64,000 nt of DNA from Trogon surrucura (GCA_020746105.1 CM036622.1:19693487-19757486); one strand, 5' to 3'. Positions 14,301 to 25,729 are shown, counted from the stretch's first letter. The notes: generated from the sequence alone by a model not told the origin. Numbers and translations: made by a program.

Positions 14301-17300
14301 CATTCACTACAAAATTCACATGCAATTTTAACCTTTAAAACTGTTACATGCCCAAATACACAAAACAGAGCTGTTTTAAATACCTGGATCACTGAACAAG
14401 TTGGAAACCTAACTACAGATGCACCATAACCCCCCCAAAACAGGAGGTTTTGACTTCAGCAGCGGCACTTTTGTCCGACAGCTCTATAAAATTCTCATTA
14501 CTACTGGTCAGCGCTTTGGATATAATTTACTGTAGAAACTCAGCACTAGAGCACCTCTTCACAGGAACAGGCCTTCAGAACAAAACACTACACTTGTGCA
14601 CTGGATAAAACTAAGTCCCATCACTGAGCTACTGAGCTTAACTGCTCCATTAGAAAGCAACTGAGGGTTACACTCAGGAGCAGAACATAGCTGCCAGTTC
14701 AACTCTTATTTTAAGTGGAGTGGACACAATACTACCATTTTATTGAAAACCAGTATGATTTTGTTTTCTATCACTAGGGTCCCTCAACTTGCTTAAGATG
14801 TTTAACCACTTGGGCTGGTCCTAGCTGTCGGATCTAACACACATTTTTATGGTCTGATAGGGTTTTATTCAGTATAAAAGTCATTATGGTAGCACAAGGC
14901 TAAGCAGTGATCTCAAAGAATTTAAATATGGGAGGATACATTCTGAACGATATAAAAGCACCTGAAGCACTGAAGGATTCTTGAACACTAGAAGAGTTTG
15001 GCTCTCTTTCTCTTACATAAAAAGTAAGCTGAGTAGGCTTAAAGGAGTGAAATCCTGGTTTCTGTAAGTTCTCCAGGTAGCCATTTAACCTCTTCAGAGA
15101 GTTTTCATTTACTTCCTGTTAAAAAAACACACCAACAAACCCCACAACATTACAGATTATGAATTTGGCCATTTTTCATCTAAACCTTTTTAATCTTACA
15201 TGCAGAATTATTATTTTTTTTACAAGCTGCCAGCTGCTCTTGACATATTCTCAGCATAAACAATTAACTTGCATTAATAAATTGTATGATGTACATACTT
15301 GTACATTCCAAAGCACCACTTTTAAGGCTTTCAGGCTTAAAGAAATCTGTTGACTCAAATACAATGCACAGCAATTCAAAGTGATAAAGCAAGTAACATG
15401 TATTATAAACTAGTCTGGAAGGATTCAGTATTTTCTTTATAACACTTAAACAGAAAACATGAATTAATGGATTTTTAAGCAACCTATCCTTGTTAAAAAT
15501 AAAGAAAGTGCACCCTTTTGTTCTCTGGTAACAACCATATTCAATTCTAATATTACTTTTGTTTTACATATGGCAGGAAAACTAGAAAACTTCCACCCCT
15601 GATATACGACACATTTACAAAGAAAGTATAGTAAAAGATTTTTACCCTCTCCTTGGGATGCTGGCCAAAGAAATCTGGATGCACAGCAAAATAGAAAGGT
15701 CTGAGAGCATTGATGGCATCAGCTCCTGACAAAGTTCTTGACTGAAGAATGCATTGTAGCAGTATCTTCTCCAGACATAACCTAAAATAATAATGTTTAT
15801 GTAAGATGCAACCAACGAAGTGACAAGCTGACATAAATTATATTAGAATGTGACAGAATGGAGTAAACAATCACAGCTCCAAGAATAACCATCTAAAATT
15901 GATATTAGAAGCCTGAGTTCTGGGCTTTCCCTTTGGGACTTACAAAACTGTACTTACAGAGCAAACCAAACAGGTTTGAGAGATGGTGGATGCTAACAGC
16001 TTACTGAAGACAAGCAAATAAAACCAGTAACTTTTCCCTCCGCTTCCTCAAAGCAAGCTCAAATAAAAACTTCGTGGTCAAGTAGTTCAAATTATGAACA
16101 TTTGCTTTAGCGGTATTTTTTGTAGCAATTGTAGCTATTTCTGAAGTTAGTCTTGAAAGGTCAACCCTTAGTCAAACCCTGTACTTTTCAAGCAGTGTCA
16201 AAAGAATAATAATCATATTTCAATCAAAAGTTCTGCATTAGTCTAAGGTCCACATGCTTGTGTCCATTAAAAAACCCCCCAAACTAATAAAGACTGTTCT
16301 ACTTTCCCAAACATAATCTTATACAGAAGACATCAGGTAAAAGACAGTACACTCTCTTGCCCTTTGACCTTCACCAAAACATAAGATAACAAGGACTAGA
16401 AGAAACTTCTGCTGTAGAAAAAGAACATCATTTGAGATGAGAATGAAAAGTTAAGATAAAGTTGTTCTAGGACATTCAGAAAGTACAAAAGATTGAATAC
16501 CTCTGATTACGCATAATGAAACAATAGCTCTGCAATGAGTACTCTTGCATAACAGAAGACTGAAATGGAAGGAAAACAAAGTTCTGAATTAAAGACCCGT
16601 AACATTTCCTGCCATACGTCAAAGATGATATTCAGGTTAGCAAATGAATTACCAAGAGATAGTATATTAAAAAGCAGCAAGAAAATGTGAATTAGTAAAC
16701 ATTTAACAACAGATTCTCCTTCAACTGAGTTCAACAGGCCAACCATTTTCTCTATGACTAACATTCAGTTTGAAACTCAGAAAGGTACAGATTCTGCTCT
16801 GTTAAACAATATAATACTGCTTCACTCCTCGCAGCATCATTCAATCTGCAAGTCCCAAATACAAAAAAAAAAAAAAAAAAAGACAGACTGGAGGCAAAGC
16901 TGCTACCAATTCACATAAAACTAATAACTTCTTTAATAGCAGTAAGCGAGACTGTTTTACAAAGAGCTATTTCTTCAGCGTCCTAGACCAAACAATCATG
17001 CCAGACACAGAAACACGTAAGACCAAATAATCATCTCAGATAAAGAAACATAAGACTATTTCCTGACTGCTTTCATTAACACAAAAATATCAGCAAAATC
17101 CCCAAATTTTTGCTCAGACAATGAGCATTATTTTTTATTTTGGCAAATGGTGGAGTAAACAGCAACAGTCGAGCTGTCAAGCAGATGCAGGGACCCTTAT
17201 CTTATTCTGTCAACCTTTCCAGCTCTTCAATTAGAAACATGGAAGTAGTTAAAGCTAATGTTTTCTGCCTAAGAGGTGGACAAATATTTAATTAGTATGC

Positions 17301-19061
17301 CTTAAAAGTCAGCTTGCTGAAAACAGGAGAGTTTTTGTAGAAAAGTGGGATGGAAAACCTGTAATACAAGACCAATGAAATTTCAAACCTTTATGACTGA
17401 AAACAATTTTCATGCATGTGGATTAAGAAGAAGATTATATTTAAAAAAAAAAAAAGTATTACTGGCAAACACCTCTACCTCCTTGCTAGCAGGATCTTAG
17501 AAAGACTCTAAGACTAGTCATCAATATAGCCCATAATCCCACTCAAAACAGCAGGAGATGCTAAGGTACCACACCAATATCATGTTTTTTATGGAGTCCA
17601 AAGCTCTCAATGACAAGATTGTGCCAGGATTGCTCAATGACAAAGAAAAAAACCCTCCACCTGACCTGGCAAGAAAGAAAGCAAAGCACACTAGACAAAA
17701 GTCCACTTGTCACATGCTTCAGCATTTTGGATCTGGAAACACCAAAATAATAGTCTTGCTAAGAAAAAAAAAAAAAGAAGCAGATTTTTTTTTTTTTGTA
17801 GCAAGCGGCCACAAAACAGTAAAGAGGAAAAAGACTTCTTTCCAACAAAGGAAAAAGTATATTAATCACCCACCTATCTGATAGTGGTATTGATTAACAG
17901 CCATGCAAGAACATACTCCTAGACCCAGCTGCTAGGAGGAGGCAAGGAGATCAGTTCTCCACCTTATTTGTCTACCATTTCCCACATGCACTCCTGAGCT
18001 ACACTGCATGCTATTTCTAGCTGTGAAAAAAGTTACAACATACCTGGAAACTATTAATCATACTTCCAAGTTTATTAATGAAAAACTTTCGTCTGTTATT
18101 CTACAAGAAAGATGGCCCAGTATGGTTAACTTCAATTGCCTTGTTTTGTATCTAAACAACACTGTAATGCCAGTAGGAAGGCTCAGGATTTCAGCCAAAT
18201 GTCTATTTTGAACTTGCTTAAGAGAGAAATATTCAAAGGCCAAAATTAGACTGTGTGACAGAAGGAAGAATTCATTCACTGAAGGTGAAAGACAGAACTC
18301 CAAGGCATCCTTCAAGTGAAGTGACAAAACAAGTGAATTAAAATGAATTTAGAGAGAGAAAATGCAAGAAAGATGCCTATAGCTTCAGTTGCCAGAAGCG
18401 AGGATTGTTCCCAGAGCTCCATTCAGGTTTAGAAGAGCAGAGAAAGGCTTTGTGTTAAAATCAAGGTCATAACCACTTTGAGGACAGCAGTCTCTACAAA
18501 AGATATGAAACACAATCTCCACTAGAACACGTTATGCAATCATACTCTAGGACTGATTTAATTTATTGATAAAATAATATCCTTCAGCTTTCTTTTCACT
18601 TTTTCCTCGTATCTCTCAGAAGTTCAACTTCTCATCTTATAGCTTTGGCACTGAAGAGATTCATGAAATTAAGCCCATTAGTACAGATATATTCACTCAT
18701 TTTTACAACACTGAGCTTTAATAACTCAATAATGCAGTAATATATTGGGCATCATACTCAGATTTAGACTACCACTTTCTCATAATTAAGGTATTTAAAA
18801 ACCCTTGTTTTTTTAAGAGTCTTTTTAATGTCTCACTCGAGGACAGGCATACAGCTCTAGGGGATTTTCCACTGTCGATACTCTGTTAAAAGCTTTGAGA
18901 TGTACAGATGAGAAAGGCAAAGAAATAAGCATAATAATATAAGAAACACTAAACCAGTTTTACATTTACGCAAGTCATAAGCAAACACTTAAACATATGC
19001 TAAAGGTTAATTAGGTAAGCAACATGCCATACCTTCTCACAGCTCTCAAGTAGCAAAACAT
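2088..19061 (-). CDS. TCAIM: TCAIM, mitochondrial T-cell activation inhibitor (spliced, complete coding region)
   Basis: Ten coding exons join in phase to 1470 nt, giving 489 residues plus stop; the human protein is about 496. The start is the ATG at 19061, because an in-frame TGA lies 12 nt upstream and the first residues (MFCYLRAVRRLCLEK) match the human N-terminus as I remember it. The N-terminus is rich in Arg/Lys with few acids, fitting a mitochondrial targeting signal. An HPD motif at residues 44-46 (AVHPDFFGQHP) is the hallmark of J-domains. The C-terminal half (FERLPNYYKLQ, GGIQVVYIEELQP, HLCISHFYSV) is strongly family-like. The protein is mitochondrial and dampens T-cell activation; a role as a DNAJ-type co-chaperone acting on 2-oxoglutarate dehydrogenase has been proposed. 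Codons in order: 19033-19061, 15646-15781, 14962-15115, 13931-14177, 12275-12397, 9797-9894, 8172-8263, 5760-5992, 5116-5247, 2088-2313. No frameshift or stop is seen, so it looks functional. Confidence 0.97.
2314..5115 (-). other. TCAIM: TCAIM intron 10
   Basis: A 2.8-kb intron, AT-rich and without a coding signal. A patch at about 2890-3130 is more GC-rich than its surroundings; I do not recognise it as a repeat or exon. Confidence 0.7.
5116..5247 (-). CDS. TCAIM: TCAIM exon 10
   Basis: Acceptor ttattag|TGAC, donor GGA|GTAAGT. It codes residues 371-415 (SDRYAPSLHELGHF, then QWFIFAKAQEARENL). It enters in phase 2 and its last GA joins the G of exon 11 to make Glu. Confidence 0.94.
5760..5992 (-). 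CDS. TCAIM: TCAIM exon 9
   Basis: Acceptor gcacag|ATTT, donor AAAG|GTAGGT. It codes residues 294-371, from IFERLPNYYKLQ through GGIQVVYIEELQP to SLRGLQMILE. This is one of the most conserved parts of the family and the clearest anchor for the gene call. Confidence 0.96.
5993..8171 (-). other. TCAIM: TCAIM intron 8
   Basis: A 2.2-kb AT-rich intron. I see no exon, RNA gene or recognisable repeat. Confidence 0.7.
8172..8263 (-). CDS. TCAIM: TCAIM exon 8
   Basis: A 92-nt exon too short to stand out as an ORF. Acceptor cctttag|GGCG, donor AAA|GTAAGA. It codes residues 263-293, including VVFTDRSGMSAAGHIM and MDVHHHWTK. The first codon is completed by the G ending exon 7. Confidence 0.95.
8915..9185 (-). 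repeat. Ancient CR1 retrotransposon fragment in TCAIM intron 7
   Basis: The + strand reads 'catctagtccatcc', then 'caaggcaagatgaactatac', then 'attactgacaggtgtttatcc' and 'ttgttgtcctaccc'. That is the reverse complement of the old amniote CR1 3' region as I know it, with many substitutions. It lies in sense orientation to TCAIM. Confidence 0.8.
9797..9894 (-). CDS. TCAIM: TCAIM exon 7
   Basis: Acceptor atttag|GTGG, donor AAAG|GTATTT. It codes residues 230-263 (RWQRSWGIAHRCSQLHSLGR, then VQQRPEVLKNVKG). The Arg is split across the exon 6/7 junction. Confidence 0.95.
10652..11171 (+). mobile_element. Solo LTR (avian ERVL-like family) in TCAIM intron 6
   Basis: It begins TGTACTGGGTTTGTCC and carries blocks I recognise from a family common in bird genomes: 'ggagttaatttccttcatag', 'gggcaagaagctgggagggg', 'aacacctgcctgcc' and 'gctggggtcaagacaca' near the end. 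No internal retroviral sequence and no clear target duplication are seen, so the ends are approximate. It is antisense to TCAIM. Confidence 0.82.
12275..12397 (-). CDS. TCAIM: TCAIM exon 6
   Basis: Acceptor tttcag|ATCC, donor TCAG|GTAATA. It codes residues 189-230 (SWLDDNEASAVKKL, then ELSHQLQLSDIR). Its Lys/Leu/Glu-rich heptad-like pattern suggests a helix or short coiled coil. Confidence 0.95.
12398..13930 (-). other. TCAIM: TCAIM intron 5
   Basis: A 1.5-kb intron with no exon-like signal and no repeat that I recognise. Confidence 0.65.
13931..14177 (-). CDS. TCAIM: TCAIM exon 5
   Basis: Acceptor ttttag|GTTT, donor TAAT|GTATGT. It codes residues 107-189, including FTLHTRDLLSTVLDILNSCS and IKWDKTYYSFTGLRDP. 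It enters after one base and leaves with AT, giving Ile where I remember Thr in human. Confidence 0.96.
14962..15115 (-). CDS. TCAIM: TCAIM exon 4
   Basis: Acceptor aacag|GAAG, donor TCAG|GTGCTT. It codes residues 56-107: EVNENSLKRLNGYLENLQKP, then KPTQLTFYVRE. It continues the J-domain-like segment begun in exon 3. Confidence 0.95.
15646..15781 (-). CDS. TCAIM: TCAIM exon 3 (HPD motif)
   Basis: Acceptor attttag|GTTA, donor GAGG|GTAAAA. It codes residues 10-55. ALRPFYFAVHPDFFGQHPKE holds the HPD tripeptide of J-domain co-chaperones. The AG ending exon 2 completes Arg10. Confidence 0.96.
15782..19032 (-). other. TCAIM: TCAIM intron 2
   Basis: A 3.25-kb AT-rich intron. It includes a run of 19 A at 16863-16881 and several shorter A/T runs. 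Short ORFs here have no codon bias or family resemblance; no exon or clear repeat is seen. Confidence 0.65.
19033..19061 (-). CDS. TCAIM: TCAIM exon 2, coding part (start codon)
   Basis: The exon spans 19033-19108 (acceptor tatttttag|TGAG, donor GAAG|GTATGG). Its first 47 nt are leader, and the last 29 nt code MFCYLRAVR plus two bases of Arg10. An in-frame TGA four codons before the ATG rules out an N-terminal extension in this frame. Too short to be found by ORF length; placed by phase and by similarity to the human start. Confidence 0.92.
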
Positions 19062-19108
19062 TTCAGCAACTCAATGGTCAAGCCAGCTTTCAGCCATCCA
19101 CTAACTCA

Positions 19109-21277
19109 CTAAAAATAAAATAAAATCCTCTTTAGTAACAACGGACATGAATATTTTCCCCTGCTACTTATCAGTGCATTCTATAAATCCTAGGTGATAT
19201 TTTGAAAGTCACAATAGTAATATAAAATTGAGAAATCACATATAAAACCTAAAGCTTTGCATCAGGTTGTTTTCAGCTTCCTCTACTAACAGTGAGTCAA
19301 ATAACAATATAACAAATAATAAGATCTGCTACCATATTTTCATTTGAAGAGGAATATTTAAAGATTTTTCAGTTAGGGGAAAAAAAATCCCCTAAAAATA
19401 ATTTATTGAAAATGTTTCCTGCTTTTCCTGATGTTCAGTTTTTGTCTTCAAGTACAGAAACAAAAAATCCGGAAGCTGTTTTTAAGCACTAACACATAAC
19501 AGCTTACAGAACTCCAAAGAAATTTTTATTCTTTTAGGTCAAAAACTTTAAAAAAAAAAAAAAGTATTTGTAAAGTTTATATGCCAACTATTTTATGAGG
19601 CACAATACAAAAACCAAAAGGAAAGACATTATCATACAACAACGTCTGGAAATCTTTATCCAAGGTTTGCTGACATTCATGAAAATGAATTAGCAATTTT
19701 TACCAGTAACTTTTGCACTATGCAACTATAACTGAGAATTTTCCAACAGGAGATAGACCACTTAATGTGTCGGAATGTAAACTTATATCTAATTATCAGG
19801 GATTACAAGGGAAGCTCCCTACTAGTAATGTTTTCATGCACCGCTAATTTTTTTTCATATTTTGTTTGCACTTTTCAAAATAACATGCCCCCATAACATA
19901 TGCCACTTTAAAGCACCTGGGATAAGCACTTACCAGAGAACTATCACCCCCGTTCCAGTACAGCATGAGAGGTCCTATGACTACGTTGCAAAACACTTGA
20001 AGTTTTAATGCAAATATACTTAACTAAAACCACAAATTGCTTTATTCTACTACAGGTAAACAGGGTGAGAAAAAAACAGGCTGAGCTAAAATATCCCCAA
20101 AATATTTTATAATTTTTGTCTTCCTATTTTCAACTAGGTTGGCAACATAATTATAATTCCATTTTTAGTGTCCCTAACAACAGTACTAATCATAAACTAA
20201 TTTAAATATATTAACAAGTTCTTTGTTAATAAACATTTTTTCTCTCCCTGTAACTTTAGCTTCAGGAATTTGGACAGAGAATGGAAAAAGACCCCAACAA
20301 TCTCACTAATCTGTGGTGACACTTTATATAACCATACAAAAGCATCATTGTTTCGTGTTTTGATGCTCTATTATCTGCTTAGAAATTGTAACACTACTTA
20401 GTGAAAAAAAAAAAACAATAAAAAAATCTCCTGGTTCTACATAAGATTCTTCTGCACTCCACCTCAAAGATACGTTTGAGAACACAAGCCAAAGCATTAA
20501 TTTAACTTGCAGTCATTGTGCAAAAGCCTTTGGCAACATGACGCCGCCTTCTACCGCGTTAACATTCAAACCGAGATCGTCTCTTCCAGGGCTTCTGACC
20601 CTCAAGGCAGTTCTAGAACACGGTATGAAAACAAACAAGGTGACAGCGTTCAGAGAAGCAGCTTGGGTGAAGCTGGTGCTTGAAAGAAAACAAGTTGTGG
20701 TGACCCAACCGCTAATGCTTTTAACTATCTGAAACAGAGCCCTGACAGAACGCACTTTAAAATCCACTAAAGGGAAGGTCTCTCCTGCAGCCACCTCACG
20801 GCACAGCGGCCAGCGATGCGTCCCACGGGCCGAGTAAGGGGCGATCTCCCCCTACCGCAGCACCTCCCGGGCACGCCGACCGGCGCGGGCCGTACGCTGC
20901 GCCCGGGCAGGTGTTTCAGGACTCGACTACCGGAGCACGACGGCACCGGGGATGTCCCCGAGGGCGGCCCAAGGGCCCAGAGGCGCCGCCACGGACACCT
21001 GCTGCCGTGCCGGGCCCGCCCCGCCAACCGCCGCCCGCGCGCACGTACCGCGACGCGCGCCCGGCTGCCCCTCGCCCAGCCCCTGCCCCGCCGGTGAGCG
21101 ACAAGGCCCCGCCCGGCCCAGCGCAGCCCCTCTTCTATGCTCGGGGTCAGCCTCGCACCGTCCTTCGGCCAGCGACGCCGGCGACGGCCGAGCTGACACC
21201 TTCACTCCTCTCCTTCCCTCCCCTCTCCTCAGTGTTTCGCCTACGCGGAGGAACCCGAAAACCCCGGTCTCGCTTAC
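19109..21277 (-). other. TCAIM: TCAIM intron 1
   Basis: A 2.2-kb intron, AT-rich on the left and rising sharply into the CpG island from about 20.8 kb. No exon or known repeat is seen. Confidence 0.65.
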
Positions 21278-21430
21278 CGCTGCCGCCGGACAGTGCCCGT
21301 TAGGACCCGGCTCGCACTTCATGGCGCAGCCACCCCGGCCGTCGGCCCCTAAGGCGGCGGCGGCGGCGGAAGAAGGAGGCGGGGCAGCGCTGCGCCGGCT
21401 ACAGGGATTCACCGCCGGGGGGGCGGAGCC
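21278..21430 (-). other. TCAIM: TCAIM exon 1, noncoding leader (5' end uncertain)
   Basis: A good donor, GCG|GTAAGC, ends the exon at 21278. The transcription start is unknown, so the right boundary is a guess within the CpG island. Two in-frame ATGs (21412 and 21322) open an upstream ORF that ends at the exon 2 junction. Confidence 0.55.
21353..21369. repeat. Short CGG/CCG trinucleotide run
   Basis: About five to six GGC units on the + strand (CCG in the TCAIM transcript), probably within the TCAIM 5' leader. Confidence 0.7.
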
Positions 21431-21517
21431 AGCGGGCGCCTGCGCTCCAGACCCCCGCCGCCTCTACGCCAAGCGACCGCTCCGCCGCCGACCTGCGCGC
21501 GCCCCGCCCCCCGTGGT

Positions 21518-21523
21518 CACGTG
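21518..21523. promoter_or_regulatory. E-box CACGTG in TCAIM promoter
   Basis: A perfect palindromic E-box in the context GGTCACGTGGC, which matches the USF/TFE3-type (CLEAR-like) site. It lies about 200 nt upstream of the first uORF ATG. Binding is inferred. Confidence 0.5.
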
Positions 21524-21799
21524 GCGGCCGCGCGCCCTTCCCCGCGCAGGCGCATTAGGCTGCCGTTAGTCGCGCGCAGGACGGAGGTGAGGGGCGGCCG
21601 GAGGCTGCGCCGGGTCGGAGTCCAAAGGGCGCCGTGGGCTGTGCGGGGCGTCTCGTGCTGCTCCTGCGGACCGGGCGAAAGGGACACGTAACAGTTACCG
21701 ATTTACCGCTGTGGGCGTTGCTGCTGCCGCGCTTGGCTGCGGGCCGCACGCCCGTCGTGTAGAGCTGAGCGGGGGTATCGCAGCCCCTTGGGGAAGGCC

Positions 21800-24700
21800 T
21801 GCAAGAGGAAGCGGGGAGAAGCCGGCCCTGCTGGTGTCAGCGGTGACCGCTTCTCGCAGTTGTTGCTCAGGGACATAGAAGGGAAATCCCTGACAAGAAA
21901 GCACCGCTCTTTTGCTGAGAGGATGGAAGGGGTTTATTCAGGTACCCGCATGCCCTTCGTGTTCGTTGCGCAGGAGGAAAGCACCGAATCGGTGCGCTCT
22001 GCAGTACCGAGAGGAAAAGCAAAAACTGTTTTCCTGCAACTACTAACGCTTGATAGACCCGCACGTTTATATGTCTGTTTTTCTTCCAAGGCAGTTGGTG
22101 TCAACAAGCAGCCGATGCAGAGACACTGAAACTCAAAAGCAAAAATGCCTTGTTGCTGAGTTCCAGAACAAAGGGGGATTAGGGATTGGAGTTGTTTGCA
22201 TCCAACCCATTGCGTTTCCGGACAGAAAAAGTCAAAGAGACTGTCAGGGTTTAGGAACTATCTGTAGTTCAGTGAAGCTTTAAATCAGGTTAACACTCTC
22301 ACAACCCTTGGGGGATTTGTGTAATTTCCATAACTTGCAGCATGTTTTTTGCTTCCTGACACAAGCCATCAGTTATGTAAGCAAATTGCTTGCATAATTA
22401 GGCAGATGGAAAAATAAATTTTAATTGATTCAACAGAAAAGTGTACTGCTCATTTCACCTGGGATTTCTTTTAACATGGTGAGGAAGGAAATAAATTGGG
22501 AGGGGTAATCTGCACGTGACACTGGCAGATACCAGCTCCAGGCTGCAGGGTTTCTATTTTCCAAGCCAGACTATGGCTCCTCCCCTGCCCCACAAGCACA
22601 AGAATTCCTACTTTTTAGCTAAACGTCTTACCATGCTTATTGCTTATGAGTATCACCACTGTATCCCAGTAGTGTACTGGGGCAGTACTACTGCAGTAGT
22701 ACCGTGGCTTTATCTGATCTTGTAAATCTCTTATCAGTTCACAGGATACATCCCACTAGCTCAGCAAGAGCAGCCCAGACATTTCTGATGGAAAGCTTGT
22801 TTTATGTCAGATAAAATGAACACCTAAACAAACTTTCTATTTTGATTACCTCTTACATCTTAGCAGAAGGAGAATTTTAACCATTGCAATGAACTTGCTA
22901 CAAGCAGCAGCTGAGCTGTTTTCTCCTCACTCCTTTGTTTCTCTTCTGGCCCTCAGTCTGCAGATGGTCAAACAGGGGCATCAAGTTTCTCCTGTCCCAT
23001 TATGCACAACAGCACACAAGCTCTTAGGTCAATAATGTCAGCATTAATTTTTGATCCTATTTGTCGTATTAGTCATTTCAGAAAAGAGTCATGCAGACCT
23101 GGGATTTGCCAAAACAAACCACCCCACGCCACTGCAAAGATAGCAAGATGCACCTAGAGAATGTGAAAGGCCAGAAATGCGAGCTAAGTAATTGCTCTTA
23201 ACATGGCTGTATTTTACTAAGCTGAGGAGCACGGCATTAAGATTTTGGTAGTTAAAAAGTTCAATTACTACACCAGGGACATTTAATTTTACTATTTCTC
23301 CTCGTGAAATTCTCATTAACAGCCATTAAGAGCTTTTCAGCGAGGTGAGCACAGCCCATAAGCCTAAGCCATAGCCTCCCCTCAAGTCCGAAGTTAAAAC
23401 TGGAAGCTGGCCATGGCCACAGCTGGGAGTTTCAGCCCAATTTATTAACGAGCATTTGCTACAATATGTGCTACGTCGTGGTGAAAAACTGCATAATCTG
23501 ACTGATTTCACACATTCTTAACATCCTCACGCAGCATATCATACTCTAGGTTTTTCTATTAAACTATCCACATCTGCTTCGCCTCTCCTCCTGCCTACCT
23601 GAGAGTATTAATTACAGGGATCTGAATAGAATTAAATAACAACGACACTGACTCACAGATATTTTGGCTACTTCATGTAAAGGAAAAAAAGTTTATTAAC
23701 ATCTTAACAAGTCCTCCAAAGTGATCCCCCAAGGTGCTCTTTATAAAACACTGTAAAACTAGCAAGCTTCTATTTCCACCTTCTCACCTCTGTCATCGAC
23801 GTGGGTTAAGAAACTCTCAAAACTATCAATGGTTTGAAATAAAATTGTGCTAAGTCTTCCAAACAACGTTATTGTTTTAGTTAAAAGAAATTGCCGGTAC
23901 CTAACAAAAATCATCCTTCCAAGAGCGTACCTTCTAATTAGTGAAAATGGAAGAAATATTTCACAAAGAGAATTTCTCATGTATCTAAGAATGTACTGAA
24001 GGAACATGGTGTTGTCTAGACCTAGCTACTGAGCGCAGCACAGGGAGGTTTGGGTTTTTTTGTGCCTTTTTCTGTCTCCCTATGCAAATGTACGTTTTAT
24101 TTCCTATATGAAACATTAAATAAACAAGTTGCTTAATCTCAAACACAGAAGTTCTTTCAGCTACCAAGAAACACTTATACCTGGGGAAAAGCAAAAACAC
24201 AGATATTGTCTACTGAGCGGCTGGCTCAGCAAAACTGCGTTGTCCCTGTTGTACTTAGCTTTATTCTTTGGAGCATTTTTTTCATCCTTCTGAGCTTGTT
24301 TCTGTTTCTCTCCAAACTGGATCTTTGTCCCGTTTAGGACAATGAATTTCTGTCACCAAAATGGTACTGAGAATGCTTCTCAGGAAACTCTTCTGATGTT
24401 TTGATACACGGTATTTCAAGTGGACCCAGACAGTCCAAAAATGTGAAACACAGGAGTTAACAGTAGTCTGTGTACTGGCTTATCACAGTGGGAGGGAGAA
24501 AACCTATATTGCCAGAAGACCCACATGTACCAGTTGTAACAAAACTTCTGAGCAATGATGCAGGGAGCTTGCTTTGCTTGTTAATATAAAACATGACTGA
24601 GATTGCATCCCATCAGCTGAAGATGATACTCATGAGATGGAGCCAAAATATTGCACAAATTTACGCAGTTCAAGTTAAGCTAGAAGGTCAATGATTAACC

Positions 24701-25729
24701 TCTGTCTGAAAAATAAAGCACCATTTGGATTTTTTTTTCTGAGTGAAAATTCCAAGTTGCTTACAGAGGAAAAAAATAATACTGTTCTCTAGAACACCCC
24801 AAGCTTTGAAGCCACGCAGATTACTAAATGACTTTTGTCCTTCTGCCACTTTCAGACACAGTATTAGTCACATCTGGTACTGCTTACAGAAATGTGGGAT
24901 TTAGCTGAAGTTCAGATAGGTTCTGTCTAATTCCAAGGGAGATTAAGCTACAAAGGATTTTACAAGAAGCAATTAGCAAAAATGACTTAGTTTCTCAGTG
25001 CCAGCTTTAGTTTGTCGAAACCTCCCAAAATTGCTCTTGCCACTAATGCTGGAATGGCTGGAAGAACATCAGTTTAGATCCCTCATCTGAAACCTGACTG
25101 CTCCTTATCCAGTCTTTCAGCTACTGGGAAACAAAGCAGAACGCTACCGGATGTGACCATGAAGCCACATACAAGTTATTATCAAGACACAACTAAACCT
25201 TCAGCCATGAGCAACTTATGTAGACTCAGTTCTTATTCTAAGTCAGGCACAGCTCAAGTGCTTTTGAAGTTATTTTATTCTCAGTGCTTTTTACTGCATT
25301 TTTAGAGTAAGAAAATCAAGATCTAAGGGGCACACAGATGGGTGAATATCCTCACAAGATACTGTGAGGAAGACAAAAGCAAACATGTATTACTGCCACC
25401 GATTATGAAGCCCTGTGGGAAACTTTTCACTCAAGAACAGTAGAAACTGCAGTTACATACTATGACATGCTGGGAGAATAGTTATCAGATAGTGCTAAAT
25501 TCTCTGTAAAAAAGGAGAATGTATGTTCTGAGGCTGCAGCTTCCTTGTTATCTAACGATGCCATTACAGAGCATTCACAAAAGTCTGTGACAATCTGTAT
25601 AGTCAGGGAAAAAACTACTTCTGCACTATTATCTGCATTATCATCAATGTAAGTATTTAAAGACACAACTTTAGTTTGAAGCCTTGCTGCAAATCAGTAA
25701 GGCACAGAGTGAACACAGTGGAAATTGCC
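21800..25729. other. Intergenic region between TOPAZ1 and TCAIM
   Basis: Nearly 4 kb lies between the TCAIM CpG island and the TOPAZ1 poly(A) signal. It holds only short ORFs without family resemblance, and no repeat that I recognise. Confidence 0.7.

Larger units (their letters stand above)
20800..21780. promoter_or_regulatory. TCAIM: CpG-island promoter of TCAIM
   Basis: A block of about 1 kb with very high GC and dense CpG in an otherwise AT-rich window. It contains a GC box at 21501-21510, an E-box CACGTG at 21518-21523 and an NRF1-like site (one mismatch) at 21543-21554. No TATA box is seen, as expected for a housekeeping-type promoter. Long ORFs here on both strands are products of the base composition. 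Confidence 0.85.

Noticed and set aside
16863-16881. Run of 19 A as a retrocopy tail
   Set aside because: No intronless coding sequence or target duplication next to it; it looks like a simple homopolymer.
17558-17881. 107-codon Lys-rich ORF in TCAIM intron 2
   Set aside because: Made of A-rich runs, with no splice support and no recognisable domain.
20767-21904. Several overlapping ORFs of 60-205 codons on both strands in the CpG island
   Set aside because: GC-rich DNA has few stop codons; compositions are Arg/Pro/Ala-rich with no family resemblance, and the real leader exon is noncoding apart from the uORF.
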